Origin: Methanobacteriota archaeon
GTDB taxonomy: Archaea > Thermoplasmatota > Poseidoniia > Poseidoniales > Poseidoniaceae
Direction: 5' to 3'
Assembly: GCA_009936765.1 (NCBI GenBank)
Contig: JAACDL010000061.1
Span: forward strand, 1-6,672
Length of the DNA: 6,672 bases
The stretch's first letter is position 1, and each line of letters opens with the position of its first letter. The notes under the pieces are model-generated. The model was not told the DNA's origin. It searched no databases and saw nothing but the letters and a program-made list of their open reading frames with translations. A program made the translations under genes and the position numbers. Of this stretch, positions 1-5,280 are shown piece after piece.

Positions 1-48
1 CTTGCCGCAGACAAACTCATTGACTCGATGTTTACTGGTGATGAATAA
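1..48 (+). CDS. C-terminal end of an unidentified upstream gene (partial)
   Basis: Reading from base 1 in frame gives 15 residues, LAADKLIDSMFTGDE, followed by a TAA stop at 46-48. The stop shares its last base with the ATG of hutH (TAATG), the arrangement of translationally coupled genes in one operon. The fragment is too short to assign to a family. Its position suggests another histidine-utilisation gene, but the tail does not resemble the ends of urocanase or formiminoglutamase that I know, so no function is proposed. Confidence 0.6.
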   Translation, partial: LAADKLIDSMFTGDE

Positions 49-1589
49 TGGGGAGTATAAAATTAGATGGTAATACTCTGAGCCCAACAGAAATTGTATT
101 GGTTTCACGAGGTGAAAAGGTCGAAGTTGCATCAGATGCTTGGCCTAAAGTAAAGGCTGCGAGGGATGTTGTTGAGGGTATTCTAAGGCGTGGAGAAACG
201 GTTTATGGTATCAATACTGGATTTGGCGCTTTAGTTAGCGAAAATATTTCTCCTGCAGATTTAGCTGAACTTCAAGTGAACCTCATTCGATCTCATGCTT
301 GCGCAATTGGCGAACCTATGTCTATACAAGATACTAGAGCAATGATGTGTGTTAGAGCGAATTCTTTGGTCAAAGGTTGCTCAGGTATTCAACGAACAGT
401 AATCGAACAAATTATTTCTTACCTCAATAATGACATTATTCCAGTAGTTCCCAGAATTGGTTCATTGGGAGCATCAGGTGATTTAGCGCCATTATCACAT
501 ATGGCACTGGCATTGATTGGTGAGGGTGAAGTATGGAGTGACGGCGCTGCTATACCAACAGCCGATTTGCTAAAGCGAAATGGACTAATACCCGTTGATT
601 TGGCGGCAAAAGATGGATTGTCATTGATTAATGGGACTAGTCAAATGTGTTCATTCCTAGTTAATGTCGAAAATCAATTGTCGAGTCTCATACCACTAGC
701 AGACCTAATTGCTTGTGTATCGATGGAAGCTCGAAAATGCTCAATCAAACCCATGGATTCTAGAGTGCATCAAGCAAGGCCTCATCATGGACAATCTCTG
801 GTTGCCGAAAGAATCACCAAAGTAATGTCGGAATCTCCCATTTTGAAGTCGCATGCTGATTGCGATAGAGTTCAAGATGCGTATTCATTCAGATGTATAC
901 CTCAAGTTCATGGTGCGGTTCTTGAAAGATTCAGAAACCTGTCGTCAACTCTAGCGATTGAGGTAAACAGTGCTACTGATAACCCATTAATTTTCCCAAA
1001 CCTTTCAAAACCAGGTCATGATGAAGTGATTAGCCAAGGTAATTTCCATGGAGAAATTCTGGCACTTGCCGCTGACGGGATGTCGCATGCATTGTTTGAA
1101 CTCGGACACATAAGTGAAAGAAGAATTGATCAAATGGTAGACCCTTCTCGTAATGATTTACCACCGTTTTTGGCCGTAAACTCAGGGTTAGAATCGGGTA
1201 TGATGATTGTACATTATGTTGCAGCCGCAGCATTGGCAGAGATGCATGGAAGAACTATGCCACGTTCTGCGTTTTCAACACCTACTTCTGGAGGGCAGGA
1301 GGATCATGTTTCAATGGGTGCAACAGCTTGTTGGAATTTGTTGCAAACATGCAAACATCTGTCACAAGTTCTATCTTGTGAATTAATCATTGCATGTGAA
1401 GCATTGGAATACAGGGATTACGAACCGGCTGAACATGTCAAGTCCCTCTACAATCTAGTGAGAAGTGTTTGCGGCCCATTGACAGAAGATAGATCTACTT
1501 CGAAAGAGATTGAGATTGTTGCTGAAAAACTAACCGAGGGTGGCTGGTTGGCACGAATTGAGGCAGAATGCGGACGTCTGCCTAGATGA
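48..1589 (+). CDS. hutH: Histidine ammonia-lyase (histidase)
   Basis: Non-oxidative deamination of L-histidine to trans-urocanate and ammonia, the first step of histidine catabolism, in the cytoplasm, normally as a homotetramer. At 513 residues it has the usual family length. The motif GASGDLAPL contains the Ala142-Ser143-Gly144 triad that cyclises to the MIO electrophile, at the same numbers as in Pseudomonas putida HutH. Other active-site positions are present: Tyr53 in VYGINTGFG, His83 in RSHA, Asn195 in NGTS, Tyr279 and Arg282 in AYSFR, and Glu418 in GGQEDHVSMG. His83 is the residue that favours histidine over phenylalanine or tyrosine in this superfamily. The ATG at 48 overlaps the stop of the preceding gene by one base, so translation is probably coupled and the promoter lies outside the window. 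The 3' end overlaps the convergent DUF835 gene by 8 bases. The assignment is secure. Confidence 0.97.
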   Translation: MGSIKLDGNTLSPTEIVLVSRGEKVEVASDAWPKVKAARDVVEGILRRGETVYGINTGFGALVSENISPADLAELQVNLIRSHACAIGEPMSIQDTRAMMCVRANSLVKGCSGIQRTVIEQIISYLNNDIIPVVPRIGSLGASGDLAPLSHMALALIGEGEVWSDGAAIPTADLLKRNGLIPVDLAAKDGLSLINGTSQMCSFLVNVENQLSSLIPLADLIACVSMEARKCSIKPMDSRVHQARPHHGQSLVAERITKVMSESPILKSHADCDRVQDAYSFRCIPQVHGAVLERFRNLSSTLAIEVNSATDNPLIFPNLSKPGHDEVISQGNFHGEILALAADGMSHALFELGHISERRIDQMVDPSRNDLPPFLAVNSGLESGMMIVHYVAAAALAEMHGRTMPRSAFSTPTSGGQEDHVSMGATACWNLLQTCKHLSQVLSCELIIACEALEYRDYEPAEHVKSLYNLVRSVCGPLTEDRSTSKEIEIVAEKLTEGGWLARIEAECGRLPR

Positions 1590-2451
1590 GTTCATCTATA
1601 CGCGACTCTATTGATTCTAGACCAGTTAACTGACGTACTCTAAATCGCATTTTTGTTACTTCGGAAACATAACCTCTTTCCATTAAAATGTCGAGTCGGT
1701 TATCAAGTTCAACAGCCCACCTGACTTTATCTTCAACTGATTTGTAAATCTCATATCCTGCATCATCGGATTGTTGGAATAGTGCTGGTTCTGCTGAAGA
1801 GACATCCAAACCCATACGCCTCCACTGAAGTATTCTTCTTCTTACAACGTCTACGGAATATCCTTCTCGTGGTATTCTGACTAAGAAGGAGAGAGAACTA
1901 TGGTGTTCTGATTCATCTAATGTTTCTTCTTTGATATGTTCAGTAGTGGTTTCATTACCTTCTAAGTCGATAATATTGGATTCAGCCTTTTTTGGGATTA
2001 CCCAGAAAGGAGCTTCTCTCTGCCATTGTGAATACTGAACTGGATTCAAAACATCACCAGCTACAACTAGTAGTAGAGTCCATGGTTTACGATGCAATGA
2101 ATCTTTTAGCCTCATTACAAGGTTGAGTACATCTGAAAATCCATGAATTGAAATTAGCCATTCGATACCTTCGATTACCGCGAGTCCTGTGTGATTTTCA
2201 AGCCGCTTTGAAACCAAGTCGTAAATTTGGTCCAATGATGGCTGAATCGCGCCATTTACATCCTGTGATGTCACCCAATAAGCCTCAACTTTGTCCAAAT
2301 CGACATGCTCTAGTAGGCGCCGCTGCGGTAGCCTAGAAAGTAGCAACACATGTCCCTCGTCCCTCATTGAAGAGGCGTCAACAAATGCTAACATTTCATC
2401 TTGGGATACAAGATCCAATGTGTGTGCGTATCCCATCTCTAAATCGCTCAT
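1582..2451 (-). CDS. DUF835 domain protein with a conserved C-terminal helical domain
   Basis: 289 residues, predicted soluble, with no signal peptide or membrane segment. Residues about 33-153 match the archaeal DUF835 pattern: a strand plus basic turn (HVLLLSR), KVEAYWVTSQ, a hydrophobic strand ending in an acidic turn (AVIEGIEWLI), the NGF-like turn IHGFSDVLNLVMRL, and a further strand before GDVLNP. DUF835 has no established biochemical activity; the fold looks like a degenerate nucleotide-binding or receiver-like alpha/beta domain (inference). An acidic linker (about 155-188) leads to a charged helical domain (about 198-289) containing RRRILQWRRMGLDVS and RFRVRQLTGL, which could mediate protein or nucleic-acid contacts. 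The ATG at 2449-2451 is preceded by GAGGT (2458-2462) with a 6-base spacer. The gene is divergent from the zinc-ribbon pair and converges on hutH with an 8-base overlap. The family call is fairly sure; the function is unknown. Confidence 0.85.
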   Translation of the reverse strand: MSDLEMGYAHTLDLVSQDEMLAFVDASSMRDEGHVLLLSRLPQRRLLEHVDLDKVEAYWVTSQDVNGAIQPSLDQIYDLVSKRLENHTGLAVIEGIEWLISIHGFSDVLNLVMRLKDSLHRKPWTLLLVVAGDVLNPVQYSQWQREAPFWVIPKKAESNIIDLEGNETTTEHIKEETLDESEHHSSLSFLVRIPREGYSVDVVRRRILQWRRMGLDVSSAEPALFQQSDDAGYEIYKSVEDKVRWAVELDNRLDILMERGYVSEVTKMRFRVRQLTGLESIESRIDELI

Positions 2452-2461
2452 CCGTAGACCT

Positions 2462-2478
2462 CATAGCACCTGGCTATG
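2462..2478 (-). promoter_or_regulatory. Inverted repeat abutting the DUF835 gene ribosome binding site
   Basis: CATAGC and GCTATG form a perfect 6-bp inverted repeat around a 5-base spacer. The G at 2462 is also the first base of the GAGGT ribosome binding site (2458-2462), so an mRNA hairpin here would touch the initiation region. A second, mutually exclusive palindrome, GGCTA-TG-TAGCC, overlaps it at 2472-2483. This could be a protein operator or a leader hairpin, and chance cannot be excluded for arms this short. Confidence 0.35.
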
Positions 2479-2507
2479 TAGCCCGTAGCGCTTCAAGTCC
2501 ATGAACC

Positions 2508-2514
2508 ATTATAT
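2508..2514 (+). promoter_or_regulatory. TATA box for the zinc-ribbon gene pair, possibly shared divergently
   Basis: ATTATAT is centred about 37 bases upstream of the ATG at 2548. With the usual archaeal spacing of about 26 bases from box to transcription start, the mRNA would begin near 2537, giving a leader of roughly ten bases that contains GGTGG (2538-2542), a plausible ribosome binding site. On the opposite strand the same AT stretch reads ATATAAT and lies 60 bases from the DUF835 start, so one box may serve both directions. The placement also argues against translation starting at the TTG at 2518. Confidence 0.5.
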
Positions 2515-2547
2515 CGTTTGTTGAACTGGCAATCGTTGGTGGCGCCA

Positions 2548-4386
2548 ATGTCTGACGAACAAATACAAGAGATTCCAATGGCGGAATGTGGCGCTTGCCA
2601 ATCAATTATTCCACTTGATAGTGAATCCTGCCCGAATTGTGGAATTAAATTCGGTGGCGTATCTGAAGAGCACCTTGGAGAGTGCGGAGCATGCGGTGAA
2701 TTACAACCTGTTGATTCCACTTCCTGTTCGAGTTGTGGTGTTTCATTCGTTAGTGAAGATGTGCCCGTCGAACAACCAACATCGGAACCTGAAATAGTTC
2801 ATGAAGTTGCAGAATTAGAAGAAATTGTTGAAGAAGAAACAGTAGTAGAAGAGGAGCCTGTTTCTGTTGCAGAAGTCTTTGTTGAAGAAGAAGAAGTTAT
2901 CGAAGACGAAGTAACCGAAGAGGTATTGGAAGAAGTAGTCGAAGATGTATCAGATGCTGAAATCGAAGAAGAAGTAGCTGAAGATTTATTGGAAGAAGTA
3001 GTCGAATCCGAAAGTGATGATGATCACGAAGATATGGAGGTCGAACAAGAAGCCGACCCTGCTCATGTTATTGAAGAAGAAATTCACGAAGACTCTGAAG
3101 AAACCAAGGAAGTATCAGAAGATGATGTCGAAACAGAAGATGTTTCTGCTGAAGTCGACGAAGATGATTCAGAACACAAAGAGAGTGATGAAATTGAAAC
3201 CGATGAAATCAACTCCGAAGAAGAGGATAAGAAGAATTTAGAATACTGGCGCAGCACTGTTGTTATGGCCTTTGAAAACCTAGCATTGGCCATAGCTGAA
3301 TCAGGTATGACTGCCAGTGAGGCATTCGTTTCAGTTGACGGCAACGATGACAACTTGATCGATGCACCTGAACTTCAGAAAGGAATCGAAAAAATAAGTG
3401 GAGAATGGCTAACAGCAACTCAAGTTAAGGCTATCTTGGAATATCTAGACACAAATGAAAACAACCGAGTAGACCCTATTGAGTTAGTAAACGCTCTAGA
3501 TGATTTAAAAATCGGAATCAAGCCAGGAAAGTTCCCTAAGCAAAAGAAAGTCAAAGAGTTCCCATCTAAGTTACAGAAATTCCTGATGGGCAAATCGGCT
3601 AACGACATATTCTACCCTGTTGCATATTTCCTAATGGTTACTATGGTTGGATTATTCATTGCAAATGGACTCGCAATTCCTGGAGCATCAGGAGAAGGTG
3701 GAAACATTGTCTATGAAGGCGATGGAGATAATTGGAACCATTGTGGGACGGAAGTCGGAGATAGTTTAGGGGATACGTGTTCTGGCTACGTAAATGATGG
3801 AGAAACATACCCATGCGAAGCATCTATTGATCCAAATGAGTGTAGGAATTCAATAACTATATTCTCAGGGGAAACTAGTGATGGCACTCTTAATTCAATG
3901 CCTAAAGGGTTCTATCTAGATGGTATAATGTTCATCATCCTTGGAGTCATTGGGCTTGGGGCAACCGCATACTTGCACATGGTATACGCACCAAGTCTTC
4001 GACAAAGAGTGAAGGGAGACGATAATTCCGTTGAGGAATCATCAGAATCTGAAGAAGATAATGAGGATGCAGAAGAAGACGAGGATGAAGGTATTTTAGA
4101 GGCTCCAAAAGATCTAGAGATTGAAAGTCAATATGACGATGAAACTGATGAAGATGATGAATCGGAAGAGGAAGAACAGTCAGAGGAAGATGAAGAAGAA
4201 GAGTCAGAAGATGACGATATCGATGTCGGTGACTGGGTTGGAATTGAAATTGATGGAGAAGAATTCTTTGGAGAGATAGTCGAATTCGACGACGATGAAG
4301 GTACAGTAACCATTGAAACTGAAGACGGTGAAGAAGTAACAGCCGACCAAGATGATATGTTCTTGGAAGATGAAGACGACGAGTGA
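2548..4386 (+). CDS. Acidic two-pass membrane protein: tandem zinc ribbons, EF-hand pair, SH3-like C-terminal domain
   Basis: 612 residues, not a family I can name. Domains in order: zinc ribbon 1 (Cys14, 17, 28, 31) and zinc ribbon 2 (Cys46, 49, 60, 63), both CxxC-x10-CxxC; a Glu/Asp/Val-rich, probably disordered segment (about 70-230) with an internal repeat; two EF-hand loops, DGNDDNLIDAPE (264-275) and DTNENNRVDPIE (301-312), 37 residues apart as in a canonical pair with acidic or amide residues at 1, 3, 5, 9 and 12; a basic stretch, then transmembrane segment 1 (about 355-378); a loop with four cysteines (399, 411, 423, 432); transmembrane segment 2 (about 458-480) followed by basic residues; an acidic tail; and a beta-rich SH3/Tudor-like domain starting at VGDW (560-563). 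Basic residues flank both helices on the cytoplasmic side, predicting N-in/C-in with the cysteine loop outside. I chose ATG 2548 for its GGTGG site and the TATA spacing; ATG 2578 is an alternative. Calcium sensing is an inference. Confidence 0.85.
   Translation: MSDEQIQEIPMAECGACQSIIPLDSESCPNCGIKFGGVSEEHLGECGACGELQPVDSTSCSSCGVSFVSEDVPVEQPTSEPEIVHEVAELEEIVEEETVVEEEPVSVAEVFVEEEEVIEDEVTEEVLEEVVEDVSDAEIEEEVAEDLLEEVVESESDDDHEDMEVEQEADPAHVIEEEIHEDSEETKEVSEDDVETEDVSAEVDEDDSEHKESDEIETDEINSEEEDKKNLEYWRSTVVMAFENLALAIAESGMTASEAFVSVDGNDDNLIDAPELQKGIEKISGEWLTATQVKAILEYLDTNENNRVDPIELVNALDDLKIGIKPGKFPKQKKVKEFPSKLQKFLMGKSANDIFYPVAYFLMVTMVGLFIANGLAIPGASGEGGNIVYEGDGDNWNHCGTEVGDSLGDTCSGYVNDGETYPCEASIDPNECRNSITIFSGETSDGTLNSMPKGFYLDGIMFIILGVIGLGATAYLHMVYAPSLRQRVKGDDNSVEESSESEEDNEDAEEDEDEGILEAPKDLEIESQYDDETDEDDESEEEEQSEEDEEEESEDDDIDVGDWVGIEIDGEEFFGEIVEFDDDEGTVTIETEDGEEVTADQDDMFLEDEDDE
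2924..3006 (+). repeat. Imperfect 63-base tandem duplication in the acidic region
   Basis: An identical 20-base block occurs at 2924-2943 and 2987-3006, offset by exactly 63 bases (21 codons), so the reading frame is kept. At protein level, EEVLEEVVED is followed 21 residues later by EDLLEEVVES. The rest of the unit has diverged. This looks like unequal crossing-over or slippage expanding the low-complexity acidic segment of the membrane protein. Confidence 0.6.
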
Positions 4387-4390
4387 TGCT

Positions 4391-4744
4391 ATGTCTGACA
4401 GGCTAGACGCCCTAGTTGGAAAAGAATCCTGTCCGGTTTGTGGCACTATATCACAAAAGGGTACTGCAAGGTGTCCTGAATGTGGAACGTTTCATTCTGG
4501 AGTTCACCTCGAAGAAAGAGCAGCACCGACACCTGAAGAACGCGCTAGTTCAAGGGATGTAGATCCAACAGACTATTCCATTAATCCGGGAGCTGCAATT
4601 GCAGATGAAGACTTTGAGGGTGATGATAGTAACGTCAAGAACTGGGTAGGTGGTTCAACTGATTTTTCATTCATTGATGAAAAGCCAGTGGCTAAGGAGA
4701 AGCCTAACGTTCCAGATTCTGAAGAAATAGAATCGGATGATTAA
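4391..4744 (+). CDS. Small zinc-ribbon protein with acidic tail
   Basis: 117 residues, unnamed. A single zinc ribbon lies near the N-terminus (Cys14, 17, 28, 31 in CPVCG and CPECG, spacing CxxC-x10-CxxC). The remainder is acidic and probably unstructured, with a short conserved-looking aromatic patch (VKNWVGGSTDFSF) and an acidic end (EEIESDD). There is no signal peptide or membrane segment, so it is predicted cytoplasmic. The ATG at 4391 lies 4 bases after the stop of the membrane-protein gene, implying one transcript and coupled translation; an in-frame upstream ATG at 4352 would overlap the neighbour by 35 bases and is less likely. The start MSD and the cysteine numbering match the first ribbon of the upstream protein exactly, which suggests a shared origin or a shared partner. 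The function is unknown; binding of zinc is inferred from the cysteines. Confidence 0.85.
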   Translation: MSDRLDALVGKESCPVCGTISQKGTARCPECGTFHSGVHLEERAAPTPEERASSRDVDPTDYSINPGAAIADEDFEGDDSNVKNWVGGSTDFSFIDEKPVAKEKPNVPDSEEIESDD

Positions 4745-4795
4745 ACGCTAATTACCTACTCGTAAGCAAATAGATTAAAATCACTATTATTAATA

Positions 4796-4882
4796 TTGCA
4801 AGGTGGGCTCGGCCAGAATTGAACTGGCGATCTTTGCCATGTCAAGGCAACGTCATAACCCCTAGACCACGAGCCCTTGCAA
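4796..4882. repeat. TTGCAA copies flanking the tRNA-Val gene
   Basis: The 6-base palindrome TTGCAA is present on both sides of the tRNA, at 4796-4801 and 4877-4882. The 5'-side copy sits directly next to G1, and the 3'-side copy follows the discriminator A and two C residues. In a precursor containing both copies they could pair and extend the acceptor stem by six base pairs. Being palindromic, they are equally a direct repeat. Confidence 0.35.
4804..4876 (-). tRNA. tRNA-Val (anticodon GAC)
   Basis: A complete 73-base cloverleaf can be read on the minus strand. The acceptor stem GGGCTCG pairs with CGAGCCC. The D arm is GTC-TAGGGGTTAT-GAC, with one T-T mismatch inside. The anticodon stem TTGCC pairs with GGCAA around the loop TTGACAT, giving anticodon GAC (4841-4843 on the + strand) for GUC and GUU valine codons. 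The variable loop is five bases, and the T arm GCCAG-TTCAATT-CTGGC has the conserved TTC and A58. The discriminator is A at 4804, followed by CCT, so the CCA end is not encoded and must be added after transcription. There is no intron at the usual anticodon-loop site. It is convergent with the zinc-ribbon gene pair, with a 59-base AT-rich gap between them. Confidence 0.96.
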
Positions 4883-4894
4883 CTTGGCCACTGT

Positions 4895-4915
4895 GATTCG
4901 GTATATATCCGAATC
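4895..4915 (-). promoter_or_regulatory. tRNA-Val TATA box inside a perfect inverted repeat
   Basis: GATTCGG (4895-4901), TATATAT (4902-4908) and CCGAATC (4909-4915) form a perfect 7-bp inverted repeat whose 7-base centre is an archaeal TATA box. Its centre is 29 bases upstream of tRNA position 1, so transcription would start about 2-3 bases before the mature 5' end. The repeat begins 10 bases beyond the stop codon of the DUF5679-like gene on the same strand, so its transcript could also fold as a 3' hairpin of that mRNA. Confidence 0.65.
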
Positions 4916-4925
4916 GGTGCATTAC

Positions 4926-5078
4926 TCAAGAAACAATCTTAGAAATTTTTCCAGTACAGCCATTCTGTGAGCAGAAACCAGCGCACCGTGTGCGACCATT
5001 ACTCATTACGATCATCTTACCATCTTTGATAGGACCGTAGGTTTTGCATTTCAAACAGAATCCGCTAACTTCAGCCAT
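4926..5078 (-). CDS. DUF5679-like zinc-binding microprotein
   Basis: A 50-residue ORF on the minus strand, starting MAEVSGFCLKCK and ending KISKIVS. Five cysteines at 8, 11, 32, 36 and 41 give CxxC-x20-CxxxC-x4-C. The order, CxxCK near the N-terminus, then a strand (KMIVMSNGR) and a second cysteine cluster, resembles DUF5679, a family of very short zinc-ribbon-like proteins in archaea, bacteria and viruses whose function is unknown. The protein is basic and likely cytoplasmic; nucleic-acid or ribosome association is a guess from size and charge. A GGGGTG ribosome binding site (5088-5093) lies 9 bases before the ATG. Coding is supported by a clean frame with conserved-looking motifs and no competing ORF. 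The tRNA-Val gene follows downstream on the same strand. Confidence 0.75.
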   Translation of the reverse strand: MAEVSGFCLKCKTYGPIKDGKMIVMSNGRTRCAGFCSQNGCTGKISKIVS

Positions 5079-5098
5079 AAGAACAAACACCCCTGTAT

Positions 5099-5123
5099 AA
5101 TCATAGTAATGAATCCTATGATT
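5099..5123 (-). promoter_or_regulatory. 8-bp inverted repeat upstream of the DUF5679-like gene
   Basis: AATCATAG (5099-5106) and CTATGATT (5116-5123) are perfect reverse complements around a 9-base spacer. They lie 5 bases upstream of the ribosome binding site and 20 bases upstream of the start codon. This could be a repressor operator between promoter and start, or a leader hairpin. The inner CATAG/CTATG core recurs upstream of the DUF835 gene. An AT-rich stretch at about 5128-5142 (TAAAATAT on the minus strand) could supply the TATA box. Confidence 0.45.
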
Positions 5124-5196
5124 GAAAAAATCGATATTTTACCTTTTTTACCATAAAACCCCCCCATTCAAGGGTGTAATTTCCAAAAGTTTGCAA

Positions 5197-5202
5197 TATA
5201 TA
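5197..5202. promoter_or_regulatory. Possible TATA box in the intergenic region
   Basis: TATATA lies within a 202-base gap that has no recognisable gene. On the minus strand it could start a transcript near 5174, leaving a leader of almost 100 bases before the DUF5679-like gene. On the plus strand it would start near 5225 and read through the 5255-5278 hairpin, antisense to the end of the ABM-like gene. The motif is self-complementary and the flanks do not settle the direction. Confidence 0.25.
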
Positions 5203-5254
5203 GCCCTTAAACAGTACACTGCTCGACATAACGCCTAGCTGGTTAATCGGCGGC

Positions 5255-5278
5255 GTCGCATAATGTATGTTATGCGAC
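5255..5278. other. Perfect 9-bp hairpin after the ABM-like gene
   Basis: GTCGCATAA (5255-5263) and TTATGCGAC (5270-5278) form a perfect 9-bp stem with a 6-base loop, TGTATG. It begins 2 bases past the stop codon of the minus-strand ABM-like gene, so it may protect or terminate the hutI transcript. No T-rich tract follows on that strand, so a standard intrinsic terminator is not supported. An operator or a small-RNA stem are alternatives. Confidence 0.5.
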
Positions 5279-5280
5279 AA

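Noticed and set aside
1030..1233. Minus-strand ORF inside hutH
   Set aside because: It is fully contained in a well-conserved enzyme gene and has no recognisable motif or ribosome binding site.
48..1589. HutH as a phenylalanine or tyrosine ammonia-lyase or aminomutase
   Set aside because: His83 in the selectivity position, matching numbering to P. putida HutH, and the presence of hutI nearby all favour histidine.
2518..2547. TTG at 2518 as the start of the 612-residue membrane protein
   Set aside because: The TATA box ends at 2514, so the TTG would precede the expected transcription start. ATG 2548 has a GGTGG site and aligns with the start of the neighbouring ribbon protein.
2924..3006. 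CRISPR-like or mobile-element repeat
   Set aside because: The two copies are inside a coding frame with a 21-codon period and no spacers, consistent with protein low-complexity expansion.
3014..3241. Lysine/methionine-rich plus-strand ORF within the acidic region
   Set aside because: It is a +1 frame shadow of GAA-rich repeats (AAG/AAA and ATG codons appear by shift), with no domain or initiation signal.
3084..3353. Minus-strand serine-rich ORFs opposite the acidic gene (also 4128-4313 and 4204-4446)
   Set aside because: Runs of Ser are the antisense reading of GAA/GAT-rich acidic codons. There is no ribosome binding site and no recognisable domain.
4352..4390. Upstream in-frame ATG at 4352 for the small zinc-ribbon protein
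   Set aside because: It would overlap the preceding gene by 35 bases and add a non-conserved-looking tail. ATG 4391 gives a 4-base gap and the shared MSD start.
4804..4876. Reading the tRNA as tRNA-Asp (GTC) on the + strand
   Set aside because: The T-loop TTCAATT, U8 and discriminator positions only make sense on the minus strand, where the anticodon is GAC (Val).
5079..5280. A C/D-box or other known small RNA in the intergenic gap
   Set aside because: No C box (RTGATGA) with paired D box was found on either strand. Only inverted repeats and a lone TATA motif are visible.
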